From a beta proteobacterium AAP99 (GTDB lineage Bacteria; Pseudomonadota; Gammaproteobacteria; Burkholderiales; Burkholderiaceae_C), in contig LJIA01000004.1 of assembly GCA_001295775.1 (NCBI GenBank), positions 1 through 48,005 of the forward strand: a DNA stretch of 48,005 nucleotides, read 5' to 3'. This document shows positions 36,047 through 44,683 of this stretch, piece by piece; within the stretch, counting starts at the first letter, position 1; every line of letters begins with the position of its first letter. A model generated the notes under the pieces. It was not told where the DNA came from. It made no database searches and worked only from the letters and a program-made list of their open reading frames with translations. Made by a program: the position numbers and the translations under genes.

Positions 36047-37156
36047 CTAGGCAAGTTCCCGGAGCGGATGCATCCGCTCCGGCCAGCAGGGTTCGAAGAA
36101 GCGTTCGACCATCGCGTCGGTCACGCCTTCGATGATCGGCGGTGTCCAGGCGGGGCGGTTGTCCTTGTCGATGACGAGTGCCCGCACGCCTTCCACCACC
36201 TCGCCGTGTTCAAAGGTGCGGCGCACGAGGTTGCGCTCCATGCGCAGGGCCTCGGCCAGGCTCATGGACTTGGCGCGGCGCATGGCGGTCAGGCTCACCT
36301 GCATGAGCAGCGGGCTGCGCTTGAGCATCGTGGCGCGGGTCTTCTGGGCGAACTCCATGAATTCGGGCCGCGTTTCGGTGTCGAGTTTTTCCAGGATCTC
36401 GGCAATCGAGTCCGAGGCAAAGACCTCGTCGATGTAGGGCCTCAGGGCCATGAACTGGCCGGGCGTGGGGCGCAGCGTGAATTCCCTTGCGCAGTATTGG
36501 CGCGCCTTTTGAGCCATGTCTGCCCGGGAAGCCGCATGCAGACTGCGGATCGCCTTCAGGAAGCGCGGCCGCTCGGCCAGGGGGACGAACACGTCGGCCA
36601 TGCCGCAGTGCAGGGTGTCGGCCGCGCCGATGACTTCGCCGGTCACGCCCAGGTAGGTGCCCAGCTGGCCGGGCGCGCGGGCCAGGAACCAGGTGCCGCC
36701 CACGTCCGGGAACAGGCCGATGTTGACCTCCGGCATGGCGATCTTGCTGTTCTCGCTGACCACGCGCAGCCAGCCGGTCTCGGCAATGCCCATGCCGCCG
36801 CCCATGGTCACGCCCACCATCATGGCCACGTAGGGCTTGGGGTAGTTCGCGATCAGGTGGTTGAGCGCGTATTCCTCGGTGAAGAAGTCTTCCAGCAGCG
36901 GGCTGGTGCCGCGCGGCGTGCTGTGCGCGGCTTCATGAAAGAAGCGGATGTCGCCGCCGGCGCATAGGCCCTTGTCACTCGACGTATCCAGCACCACCAC
37001 CTGCACGGCGGGGTCGGCGGCCCAGGCGTCGAGCGTCTCGCGCAGGGTGCGGATCATCGGAAGCGACAGCGCATTCAGTGCGCCGGGCCGGTTCAGGGTG
37101 ATGAAGCCGACGGCGTCTTCGATGCGGGTGAGGATGTGCGGATCGTGGGTCGTCAT
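36047..37156 (-). CDS. 3-Hydroxyisobutyryl-CoA hydrolase-like crotonase
   Basis: The 369-residue protein belongs to the enoyl-CoA hydratase/isomerase superfamily, in the longer branch of 3-hydroxyisobutyryl-CoA hydrolases of valine breakdown. The N-terminus has ITLNRPGALNALS; the oxyanion-hole stretches are LCAGGDIRFF and VTMGGGMGIAETG. The hydrolase signature MPEVNIGLFPDVGGTWFLAR carries the Glu and Asp expected for hydrolysis. The C-terminal DNRPAWTPP is also typical of this branch rather than short hydratases. It is three bases downstream of a DUF3717-type gene. The specific acyl-CoA is inferred from family only. Confidence 0.88.
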   Translation of the reverse strand: MTTHDPHILTRIEDAVGFITLNRPGALNALSLPMIRTLRETLDAWAADPAVQVVVLDTSSDKGLCAGGDIRFFHEAAHSTPRGTSPLLEDFFTEEYALNHLIANYPKPYVAMMVGVTMGGGMGIAETGWLRVVSENSKIAMPEVNIGLFPDVGGTWFLARAPGQLGTYLGVTGEVIGAADTLHCGMADVFVPLAERPRFLKAIRSLHAASRADMAQKARQYCAREFTLRPTPGQFMALRPYIDEVFASDSIAEILEKLDTETRPEFMEFAQKTRATMLKRSPLLMQVSLTAMRRAKSMSLAEALRMERNLVRRTFEHGEVVEGVRALVIDKDNRPAWTPPIIEGVTDAMVERFFEPCWPERMHPLRELA

Positions 37157-37159
37157 GAT

Positions 37160-37417
37160 TCAGGTGTTGGTGCTGCGCCAGGTGGCCAGGGCGGCGCGGG
37201 CGGCCTCAGACAGCTGCTCGGCCGGCAGGCTGGCGGCGTGGTGCCAGATCAGCAGCGCGTAGGGTTTGGAGAGGGCGGCGACTTCCGGTGCCAGCGACAT
37301 GGCCTCGCCCTGCGCCGGGCGGCGGGTACGCCACCAGTTGATGGCGGCTTCGAGGTCTTGCAGGCTGACGGTGTCCATGGCGCGCAGTTCGAACGGCCCA
37401 GGCCGCACAGCATTCAT
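37160..37417 (-). CDS. DUF3717-family small protein
   Basis: The 85-residue product resembles DUF3717 proteins of betaproteobacteria (VSLQDLEAAINWWRTR, then LAPEVAALSKPYALLIWH). No function is known. The start is unsure: the ATG at 37417 has no clear ribosome site, and an in-frame ATG at 37378 would remove 13 residues and begin right at the conserved part. It lies between the crotonase and an unrecognised gene on the same strand. Confidence 0.75.
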   Translation of the reverse strand: MNAVRPGPFELRAMDTVSLQDLEAAINWWRTRRPAQGEAMSLAPEVAALSKPYALLIWHHAASLPAEQLSEAARAALATWRSTNT

Positions 37418-37423
37418 TGTGGC

Positions 37424-38056
37424 TCAGCGCGCGCAGGCGCAGGCGCGGGCACAGGCCGCGAGGTACTGCATTCGTGCGGTCTGGTCCTGCGCGGCGGCCA
37501 GCGGGCGGGCGGCGCTGCGCGCCAGAAAGCCTTGCGCGGCGAAGCCGGCGGCCACGTCCGTCAGGATGTTGCCGGTTGCATCCGGCTGGCCGAGCAGTGC
37601 GCCATGCCACTCGCAGTCCAGCTCGGCGCAGAGGGCCTGCCAGTGGGCAGGCAGCGCGCGCACGTCCGGCGCCAGATCGATCGCGTCGGCGGCGTCCGGC
37701 GAGGGCAGCGTCGCCACCAGCGCGAAGCGCTTGCCGCGCATCCAGTCCCGGTAGTTCAGCAATGTGAGCGCCTGCCAACCCCGCAAGTGAGCCAGCAGGC
37801 GGCTGTGCTGCTGTAGGGCATCGGCTTGTGCGGGCATGAGCAGCACCACGTCCGTGGCGAGAAGCAGGGCTTCAATCAGCGCCTTGGCTGCGCCGACCGG
37901 CACGGGTGCGACCTCCCCCGGCAGCGGCTCCAGCGTCAGCCAGGTCTGCGTCCAGTCCGCCGGCAGCCCGCCCGCGGCGAGCAGCGCGAGCATCTGCGCC
38001 GGGTTCCCCGCGGGGCTAGGTGCACAGGCAGATTGAAGGAGGAGGATGTGGCGCAC
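37424..38056 (-). CDS. Unrecognised protein, possibly flavodoxin-like
   Basis: I do not recognise this 210-residue protein with confidence. The GTG start at 38056 gives MRHILLLQSACAPSP, like the first strand of a flavodoxin-fold reductase. The middle (ATDVVLLMPAQADALQ, LLNYRDWMRGKRFALVATL) alternates strands and helices. The C-terminus is rich in Ala, Cys and Arg (ACARACACAR). An upstream in-frame GTG at 38140 would add 28 residues. It forms a tight same-strand group with the DUF3717 gene (6 bp) and the crotonase. Confidence 0.6.
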   Translation of the reverse strand: MRHILLLQSACAPSPAGNPAQMLALLAAGGLPADWTQTWLTLEPLPGEVAPVPVGAAKALIEALLLATDVVLLMPAQADALQQHSRLLAHLRGWQALTLLNYRDWMRGKRFALVATLPSPDAADAIDLAPDVRALPAHWQALCAELDCEWHGALLGQPDATGNILTDVAAGFAAQGFLARSAARPLAAAQDQTARMQYLAACARACACAR

Positions 38057-38313
38057 GTGAGGCTCGGAGGCTGCAAGTGTGGCCGGCCGGACGCAATGCG
38101 CGTTGCCAAACCAACAATTGACACGATTTTGGAGGATCACCCGGCTTCAAGCCGCGCACAGGCTGCCGACATAATCGGTGACCCGCGAAATTGCGTCCAA
38201 AGCACGTGTTCGCTGGCCGCAGCGCCAAGGTGTCTGCGCCGCCCTGAATTCTCGCGCCTTCTGGCGCAGCCTGGCCCGCACCGTCGGACCTGGCATCCAA
38301 AGAGGCTTGTGCC
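38057..38313. other. Divergent promoter region, no gene
   Basis: This 257-bp gap separates the unrecognised minus-strand gene from the metallopeptidase gene. A cataat at 38170-38175 could be a -10 box with a weak ttcaag 18 bp before it. A perfect ttgaca at 38118-38123 has no -10 box at the right distance on the plus strand. No small gene is supported. Confidence 0.35.
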
Positions 38314-40809
38314 ATGCAAGGTTCATCCCGCCGCGTTTCTTTTGCTCTGGCCGCCGGCCTGTCTGCGCTGCTGCTCGTCGCCTGCGGCGGCGGGGGCGGC
38401 AGCAGCAGCCCGCCCGCGCCACAGGTGCAGCAGCCCACACCGGCCGTGGCAAGCATTGCGCCCACCACGCTGGTGGCGGGCAACGACGTCACGCTCACCG
38501 GCACCAACCTCGACCAGGTGCGGAGCGCCACGCTGAACGGCGTCGCCCTGAGCCTGCGCAGCCAGAACGCCACCACGGCCGTGTTCACGGTGCCGGCCAC
38601 GGCGACCTCCGGATTCATCACGATCACCGACAGCAACGGCAGCGCCCGACCCGTCTCACAGCAGCTCAACGTGCTGGTGCGTATCGCGGTCAGTGGCTTC
38701 ACGCCGGCGCGCGCACTGGCTGGCGGCAGCGTCAGCATCAACGGCAGCGGCTTTGCCCGCGTGCGCGAGGTGCGCTTTACCGGCGCTGCGGCGGCCGCCA
38801 CCATCACGGCCCGCAGCGACACCCAGCTCACCGTCACCGTCCCGGCCGATGCAGCGTCCGGCCTGATCACCCTGGTGGGCGAAACCGCCAACGACCCCAA
38901 CCCCACCGGCAGCACCTTCGAACTCGTGCCGCCCGTGGTCGTGAATGCCAGCGCGGTCTACGCACCGGCGGTTGGCGCCAGCTTCAATATCAGTGGCACG
39001 GGTCTGGGCGAAGTGACGGGTGCCACCATCGCCGGCCTGCCCGCCACGCTCACCAACGCCAGCGGTACCTCCATCACTCTGCAAGCGCCGGCGGGCGCGC
39101 CCTGCGGCGCCATCGTGCTGGTGGCGCGCCTGCAGCCCACCGTGGCCGGCGGCACCCTGGCCACTGCCAACCAGTGTGAAGCCAACGTGCGCCTGGCCGA
39201 GATCGACGTGGCACAGGTCTACTCCCAGTCGCCTGGCGATCAATATCAGCGCCTGGTGCCCGGCAAGGAAACCTGGGTGCGCGCCTTCGTGGTGTCCACC
39301 GCTGCCAACCGCGCCGCACCAGCCGTGCGCGTCGTGGGCCTGCAAGGCGCCACCACCCTGGGCACCGTCAACCTGACCGGTCCGGCCACGCTGCCGCAGG
39401 TGGCCGATGGTGCCGCCGTGCCCGCCAGCGTGCAGTACGACCTCAGCCAGACCTTTGCCGCCGAGTTGCCTGCGGCATGGATCGCGCCCAATCTGCGCCT
39501 GCGCATTGAGGTGGACCCGGATCGCCGCAACAACGCCTTCAACACGGCGGACGCCACGCCCGTCGTCGGTACCGCCACGCGCCTGACGGTGATGCTGGTG
39601 CCCGTGATCACCGGTGGCAACACCAGCGCGGCCAACCCGCCGGCGCTGCCCACCGCCGCGCAGGTGATCGACGAAGTCGCCCGCTCCCTGCCGATCGCCC
39701 GCGACCAGATCGATGTGCGCACCCGCTCGGCCTATACCTCCACCACCACGACCGATGGCCTGGATACCAGCGCGGAGTGGTCCAGCGTGCTGGGCGAGAT
39801 CAACACCCTGCGCCGCAACGAGAACCCGACCTTCCTGTACTACGGCGTCACGCGCCGCTCGGGGGGCACCATCGCCGGCATCGGCTATGTCGGCAACCCC
39901 GCGTCCACCTCGCCCTCGCTGACCTCTCTGGGCTGGAGCCCGGACCAGAGCAGCGGCTGGGGCCGCACGATGATCCATGAGTTCGGCCACAACTTCTCGC
40001 GCAGCCACGCCCCCTGCGGCGGCGTGACCGGCGCCGACCCGAACTACCCCTACAGCGGCGGCCAGCTCGGCCCCACCGGCCTGTTCAATTCGAACAGCAA
40101 CCAGGTGGTGGCACCGGGTACCGGCGCAGACATCATGGGCTACTGCAACGGCACCTGGTTCAGCGACTACAACTTCTCTGCCGTACAGAACTTCCTGGAG
40201 CAGCACCGCGCCCGCGGCACCATGACCAAGCCGGCTGCGCCGGCCACCGAGCTGGCGGTGTTCGATGGCGTGATCAGCGCCAGCGGCCTGCAGCTCAAGC
40301 CCGCGCAGTTCCTGATCGGCCCGGCGGTGGCCAGCGCCGGCGACCACCGGATCGTGCTGCGCACCGCAGACGGCCGCACGCTCGAGCAGCCTGTGGAGCT
40401 GGTGCAGGTGGACCATGCGGACGAGTGGCACTTCACCGTCGCCCTGCCCAACCCGGGCGTCGTGGTGGCGGCCGATCTGATCACCCCGCGCGGCCAGCGC
40501 TTCAGCACGCAGACCCAGCGCGTGCTCGCCAAGCCGCAGGCCCCCGGCGCAGCGCTGGCCGTGGAGCCCGGCGCCAGCTTGGAACCCGCCGGCCCGACGG
40601 CCAGCCTGCAGACCCTGCGCTGGAGCGCCGACACCCACGCCTGGGCCACGGTCACCCATGTGGCTGACAACGGCCAGCGCACCGTGCTGGCCGTGCGCGC
40701 CCAGGGCGGCAGCCTGAAGTTCGACCCGCGCGAGCTGCCGGCGGGTGGCCGCTTCGAGGTGGGTGTGTCCGACGGCGCCAGTGGCCGCGTGATCGTCCTG
40801 CCGCGCTGA
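38314..40809 (+). CDS. Exported metallopeptidase-like lipoprotein with IPT/TIG repeats
   Basis: The 831-residue protein has a lipoprotein signal (lipobox LVAC, Cys24), then a Gly/Ser/Pro linker. Three IPT/TIG-like immunoglobulin folds follow (about 45-125, 125-210 and 210-290; e.g. VASIAPTTLVAGNDVTLTG). The second half has a zinc-peptidase motif HEFGHNFSRSH (555-565) and, about 40 residues later, DIMGYC (606-611), a Met-turn as in metzincin-type enzymes. This is closest in kind to M66/M72-like secreted proteases; I cannot place the family firmly. The C-terminal 180 residues are beta-rich. A lipid-anchored surface protease is the best reading. The neighbouring type II system could export it, which is an inference. 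Confidence 0.82.
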   Translation: MQGSSRRVSFALAAGLSALLLVACGGGGGSSSPPAPQVQQPTPAVASIAPTTLVAGNDVTLTGTNLDQVRSATLNGVALSLRSQNATTAVFTVPATATSGFITITDSNGSARPVSQQLNVLVRIAVSGFTPARALAGGSVSINGSGFARVREVRFTGAAAAATITARSDTQLTVTVPADAASGLITLVGETANDPNPTGSTFELVPPVVVNASAVYAPAVGASFNISGTGLGEVTGATIAGLPATLTNASGTSITLQAPAGAPCGAIVLVARLQPTVAGGTLATANQCEANVRLAEIDVAQVYSQSPGDQYQRLVPGKETWVRAFVVSTAANRAAPAVRVVGLQGATTLGTVNLTGPATLPQVADGAAVPASVQYDLSQTFAAELPAAWIAPNLRLRIEVDPDRRNNAFNTADATPVVGTATRLTVMLVPVITGGNTSAANPPALPTAAQVIDEVARSLPIARDQIDVRTRSAYTSTTTTDGLDTSAEWSSVLGEINTLRRNENPTFLYYGVTRRSGGTIAGIGYVGNPASTSPSLTSLGWSPDQSSGWGRTMIHEFGHNFSRSHAPCGGVTGADPNYPYSGGQLGPTGLFNSNSNQVVAPGTGADIMGYCNGTWFSDYNFSAVQNFLEQHRARGTMTKPAAPATELAVFDGVISASGLQLKPAQFLIGPAVASAGDHRIVLRTADGRTLEQPVELVQVDHADEWHFTVALPNPGVVVAADLITPRGQRFSTQTQRVLAKPQAPGAALAVEPGASLEPAGPTASLQTLRWSADTHAWATVTHVADNGQRTVLAVRAQGGSLKFDPRELPAGGRFEVGVSDGASGRVIVLPR

Positions 40810-40854
40810 CCGCTCGAGTGCGTGCCGCCCGGCGGCGGCGCGCAAGTGCACGAC

Positions 40855-40888
40855 AGGCCGTTGCGGCGCATTCCGCAACGGCCTTTTC
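40855..40888 (+). terminator. Intrinsic terminator of the metallopeptidase gene
   Basis: A perfect 12-bp stem (aggccgttgcgg with ccgcaacggcct) and a 6-base loop are followed by tttc, 45 bp after the stop. Its T-run begins the first 61-bp repeat copy. Confidence 0.9.
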
Positions 40889-41081
40889 GCTTGTCTGGCG
40901 CCCTTCTTCAGGCACTTTGGCTTGAAGAGCCGCATCCAGAGCGGATCTGCGTCGTTCAGTCCGGGCGTCGCCCGAGTTGGGTGCCCTGAAACCGCTGCAT
41001 CCGGTGGTGACTCAAGGTGGCTTTCCGCTTGTCCCATGCGGGTCTTCAGTCACTTTGCCCTGAAGAGCCGCATCCAGAGCG
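40883..41081 (+). repeat. Pair of 61-bp direct repeats
   Basis: Copies at 40883-40943 and 41021-41081 align without gaps with 11 mismatches (about 82% identity). Their 3' third, tgaagagccgcatccagagcg, is identical over 21 bases. The second copy contains ctttccgcttgtcc, whose reverse complement occurs at 83-100. Related arms occur near 30970. No open frame covers the pair, which sits between the metallopeptidase terminator and the second EamA gene. Confidence 0.8.
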
Positions 41082-41248
41082 CGTCTTCACATCTGGCGCG
41101 CTCAGGCCAGCCGGTTTCGCCGGGCCGGCGCCGGTGGGTCTGCTGACAGGGTGCTGCGGCGGCGGCTGGCAGAATGCGCAGCCTCTTCACCCACCGTGCC
41201 GTGCGGCCTGCGCCTTCAGCGGGTGCCGCCGGCCTTCAAGGGCGTGCC

Positions 41249-42175
41249 ATGAGCACCCGCAATCTGCAACTCTTCTTCATCTGCGTGGCGATCTGGGGCA
41301 CCACCTGGCTGGCGATCAAGTTCCAGCTGGGGGTCGTGCCACCGGAAGTCAGTGTGGCCTGGCGCTTCGGTCTGGCGGCCGCGCTGCTGGCGGGTTTTTG
41401 CGTCTGGCGCGGCGACACGCTGCGCTTTTCCTTCGCACAGCACCGCACGCTGTTTCTGCTGGGCGTACTGATGTTTGGCATCAGCTACGTGTTCGTCTAC
41501 ATCGCCGAGCAGTACGTGGTGAGCGCGCTGGTGGCGGTCGGTTATTCGGCCTCGCCGCTACTGAACATGCTGATCAGCCGCGTGGCGCATGGCACGCCGA
41601 TGTCGCGGCGCGTGGCGGTGGGCGGCCTGCTTGGGGTGGCGGGTATCGTGCTGATCTTCTGGCCGGAATTCACGGCCAGCCTGACGGCGCAGCACCTGAG
41701 CCGCGAGTTCATCCTCGGCGTGAGCTTCACCGCCGCGGCCGTGGTGATCGCGGCCATCGCCAACGTCTACGCCACCCGCGCCAACGAGCAGGGCATCAAC
41801 GTCTGGCAGAAGATGGCCTGGGGCATGGGCTATGGCGCCGCCTGCTGCCTGGTCTGGGCCGTGGCGGCCGGCAAGCCGCTGGCTTTCGACCTGCGCCTGC
41901 CCTATGTGGCCAGCCTGCTGTACCTGGCCGTGTTCGGCAGCATCCTGGCCTTTGGGGGCTACCTGACGCTGATGAACCATGTGGGCGCCGCGCGCGCCGG
42001 CTACATCGGCGTGATGGTGCCGATCGTCGCCCTCATCATCAGCAGCATCTTCGAGAACTACGACTGGACCCTGCTGGCCGTGGCGGGCATCGCGCTGGCC
42101 ACGGCGGGCAACGTGCTGGTGCTGCGCGCGCCGGGGCGGCCGGACGCTGCAGCGAAGGCAAGCGCCCAGACGTGA
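41249..42175 (+). CDS. EamA/DMT-family transporter (second)
   Basis: The 308-residue protein has ten hydrophobic segments in two EamA repeats (first segment LFFICVAIWGTTWLAIKFQL, second repeat near 160-285). The substrate is unknown. I chose the ATG at 41249 (MSTRNLQ) rather than an upstream in-frame start because it directly precedes the first membrane segment. It is not closely similar to the EamA protein near 28 kb. The 3' end meets a terminator that serves the opposite strand. Confidence 0.9.
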   Translation: MSTRNLQLFFICVAIWGTTWLAIKFQLGVVPPEVSVAWRFGLAAALLAGFCVWRGDTLRFSFAQHRTLFLLGVLMFGISYVFVYIAEQYVVSALVAVGYSASPLLNMLISRVAHGTPMSRRVAVGGLLGVAGIVLIFWPEFTASLTAQHLSREFILGVSFTAAAVVIAAIANVYATRANEQGINVWQKMAWGMGYGAACCLVWAVAAGKPLAFDLRLPYVASLLYLAVFGSILAFGGYLTLMNHVGAARAGYIGVMVPIVALIISSIFENYDWTLLAVAGIALATAGNVLVLRAPGRPDAAAKASAQT

Positions 42176-42204
42176 AAAAGGCCGATCGGTCGCCCGATCG
42201 GCCT
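42175..42204 (-). terminator. Intrinsic terminator for the S41 peptidase/lipoprotein pair
   Basis: An 11-bp stem (42179-42189 with 42194-42204) and 4-base loop are followed on the minus strand by a run of five T. On the plus strand the tail lacks T, so it mainly ends the minus-strand operon. The T-run touches the stop codon of the convergent EamA gene. Confidence 0.88.
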
Positions 42205-42226
42205 GCAAACCCCGACAGCGCGCGCC

Positions 42227-42604
42227 TCAGGGCGTGTTCATGCAGCGGCATTCACGCAGCTCGCGCGTGCTGCCGCTCTCAACGTGCGTGATGCTGCACT
42301 GATTGCCAGCGCGTGAAAGGCGAAGCGTCTCAGCAACCGGTGCGCCCCGGATGGCACCGTCCAGCAGGCGACCCTGCGCATCGCGCGGGGCCACCTTGCT
42401 GAGCACCACCTCGCTGGCGGTGCTGAAGTCCGTGCCGGCGAGCGTGACCTTGCGCTTGAGCGTGTCCTGCGCGAAGGTCGTCACCTCAGCCATGCACGCG
42501 CCCTCCAGCGGACCGACCAGCCGCGCCGGGCTGGCCGGCGTGCTGGCGCAGCCTGCCAGCGCCAGCCCGAAAGCCGGCAGCATCAGCAGCAAGGCCGGGC
42601 GCAT
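42227..42604 (-). CDS. Small lipoprotein
   Basis: The 125-residue product has a signal peptide with lipobox LAGC near residue 19. The mature part has four further Cys residues, including RECRC near the end, and no family I recognise. Its ATG overlaps the stop of the S41 peptidase (ATGA), so the two are co-translated and may act together in the envelope. Confidence 0.75.
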   Translation of the reverse strand: MRPALLLMLPAFGLALAGCASTPASPARLVGPLEGACMAEVTTFAQDTLKRKVTLAGTDFSTASEVVLSKVAPRDAQGRLLDGAIRGAPVAETLRLSRAGNQCSITHVESGSTRELRECRCMNTP

Positions 42605-44211
42605 CAGCGGAAGGCGCTCGAGCGAACCGGGTGGCGCGGCACGTAGCCGTCACCCAGGCCGACGCTCGGGTCAAGCTGCTTGGCCAGGCCGACCGACGCC
42701 GCCGGGCAGGCGCCCGTCGTCGCACGAGCCAGCGCGACCGAGAGCATGCCTTCGGTCTGGTCACCCAGGGGCTTGTTGAAGTCATCCGCCGCCGCGCAGC
42801 CGGGCACGCCGGTGGGGCCGGTGCCGCCGGGGATGAAGCCGTCGGCGTAGTCACCGAAGCCCTTGGCGTTGGTGCCCTTGAACTCGATCGGGAAGTAGCT
42901 CACGCCGCAGTTGTCCTTGGCCGTGAAGCCATAGGGCTTGCCGCAGGTGGTGCTGCCGATCAGGATGACTTCCACATCGATGCCGCGCAGCGCATTGATG
43001 ATCAGCTCTGAAGCCGAGCAGGTGTCGCCCTTGGTGATGACATACACCCGACCCAGATTGACCGTAGGCAAGGGTGCGTTCGCCGTGGTGCCGGAACCGG
43101 TGAAGCCGCTGGCGACATTGAAGAAGGGCGTGGCGGCGCGGGCGTTGTCGGCGGTGCGCTTGTCGTTGAACTGGCTCTTCTCGAAGATGCGGCCGTTGGT
43201 GCGCGCGTTGCCTGCGATCATGTAGCCCAGCTGCGAGGAGATGTAGACGTAGCCGCCACCGTTGTAGCGCAGGTCAAGCACGAGATCCGTGATGCCCTGG
43301 CTGGCAAAGTTCTGGAAGGTCGAGATCAGCTGGCCCTCGCCGTTCTGGGCGAGGAAGGTCGTGTACTGGACATAGCCGATCTTCTGCGTGCCACGCGTGA
43401 TCACGCTGGAGGTCAGCACCGGCGACTGCTGGATCGTGGTCGCCGTCAGCGTCACGGTCTTGTCGGTCGTGCCCGTGCCACCGGTGGGGCGGAACACGAA
43501 GGTGAAACGCTGGTTGAGCTGCGGGGAGAGTGCCTGGTTCAGGATCGCGACGTTGCCGCCGTTGATGGCGTCATTGCCGTTCACGCTGATCAGCGTGTCG
43601 CCGCGTGCCAGCCCGTTGGTGGCTGCCGGAGAACCCGGCTCGACAAAGGCGATGCGGATGTTGCGCGGCGGTGCGCCCTGGATCACCGTCCACTCGATCC
43701 CGAAGCCGCCGGGGTTGCCGGAGGACAGGGCGTTCCAGTCTGCCGTCGGGTAGGTGAAGCTGAACTGATCCTGCTGCTTGCCCGACGCGGTGCGCGTGGG
43801 GCTCTTGAGTGCGCGGAAGTAGCTGTCCAGGGAGGTGTAGGTCGCTGCCGCCGAGCTGGTGTTCGAGTAGGCCGCGGCGGTCGCATCGATGTTGGGCACC
43901 TCCGAATACCAGAGATAGGCCTCGTTGTAGTAGCTGCGGATGAACTGCTTCTCGGTGTCCAGCGTGCCTGCGCGGTAGCCGGCGAGCAGGTTGCCGGCGG
44001 AGTCGCGCGCGTTGGCATTCGTCGGAGCGCACTGCTGCGCGCTGGCCGACGACGGCGGAATCGTCGTCGCGGGTGGCGGGCCGGGCGGCGCGGGGGGGGG
44101 CGATGAGCCACCGCCTCCGCCACCGCAGGCGGTCAGCACGGCAAGAGACAGGGCCAGCACGGCGCCAAAGCTGGCGCTGCGCACGGTGCGAGGGCGATTC
44201 GGTTGCTGCAA
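42604..44211 (-). CDS. S41-family peptidase lipoprotein with PDZ domain
   Basis: The 535-residue protein has a lipoprotein signal (LTAC near residue 29), a Gly/Ser/Pro linker, an N-terminal helical part and a PDZ-like domain (FVEPGSPAATNGLARGDTLISVNG near 195). The S41 core shows DLRYNGGGYV, the nucleophile Ser399 in DTCSASE and general-base Lys425 in TCGKPYG, spaced as in C-terminal processing proteases. I chose the TTG at 44211 because GGAG precedes it by about six bases and the signal peptide follows; no in-frame ATG fits as well. The mature enzyme is probably a membrane-anchored periplasmic or surface protease. Confidence 0.87.
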   Translation of the reverse strand: MQQPNRPRTVRSASFGAVLALSLAVLTACGGGGGGSSPPPAPPGPPPATTIPPSSASAQQCAPTNANARDSAGNLLAGYRAGTLDTEKQFIRSYYNEAYLWYSEVPNIDATAAAYSNTSSAAATYTSLDSYFRALKSPTRTASGKQQDQFSFTYPTADWNALSSGNPGGFGIEWTVIQGAPPRNIRIAFVEPGSPAATNGLARGDTLISVNGNDAINGGNVAILNQALSPQLNQRFTFVFRPTGGTGTTDKTVTLTATTIQQSPVLTSSVITRGTQKIGYVQYTTFLAQNGEGQLISTFQNFASQGITDLVLDLRYNGGGYVYISSQLGYMIAGNARTNGRIFEKSQFNDKRTADNARAATPFFNVASGFTGSGTTANAPLPTVNLGRVYVITKGDTCSASELIINALRGIDVEVILIGSTTCGKPYGFTAKDNCGVSYFPIEFKGTNAKGFGDYADGFIPGGTGPTGVPGCAAADDFNKPLGDQTEGMLSVALARATTGACPAASVGLAKQLDPSVGLGDGYVPRHPVRSSAFR

Positions 44212-44480
44212 GACAGACTCCAGGAGAGTGGGCGAAGCGGCCAAGGGCTCGATTCGATCCAGAGAAGGAGCCGCAAGGGTACAAAGCCTCGAAATCGCGC
44301 GGCAATTGGCGGTGTAACCAATCAGTAACGCTCGGCATCCCGTGAATCGGTTGCGGGATGGCACGGGGGCTGCCGACGCGTTGAGCGGCATTCGTCGCAG
44401 CGATATTGCTCTGTGCGCAACATTTGGTGGGGCTCACCCGTTGGGTCTTGCCGCTCGAGCGCGCATTCCAGTGCCGGAGT
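44212..44480. other. Divergent intergenic region between S41 gene and str operon
   Basis: This part of a 472-bp gap has no recognisable gene or repeat. It must carry the S41 operon promoter on the minus strand. The remainder, to 44683, holds the str promoter and a leader of about 165 bases. Confidence 0.45.
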
Positions 44481-44510
44481 TTGACGCGTTCTCTGCTGCG
44501 GTGCCATAAT
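44481..44510 (+). promoter_or_regulatory. Sigma-70 promoter of the str operon
   Basis: TTGACG (44481-44486) and CATAAT (44505-44510) are separated by 18 bases and each differs by one base from consensus. Transcription would begin near 44517, giving a leader of about 165 bases before rpsL. Confidence 0.75.
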
Positions 44511-44683
44511 CTACGGTTCCCGGAAAAAGGTCGTGGCGGGCTCATGCCCGTTGCCATCCGGATCCGAGTCGCTCTTTGGCAATTCCGCGTTTGCGCGCTG
44601 TCCGTTGAGTCGATCTCGCATCCTCCGGGCATACGTTTTCAACCTGGGCTCCCCAAGGGCCCGCAATCGCAACCGGAACGCGA

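Noticed and set aside
38118-38123. Perfect ttgaca as a -35 box for the metallopeptidase gene
   Set aside because: No -10-like hexamer lies 16-18 bases downstream; the only cataat is 46 bases away.
38656-41037. 793-codon open frame on the minus strand
   Set aside because: It lies antisense to the metallopeptidase gene. The His/Gly/Arg-rich translation has no domains and comes from GC-biased codon shadowing.
40883-41081. CRISPR array
   Set aside because: There are only two copies, diverged and 138 bp apart, with no regular spacers and no cas genes.
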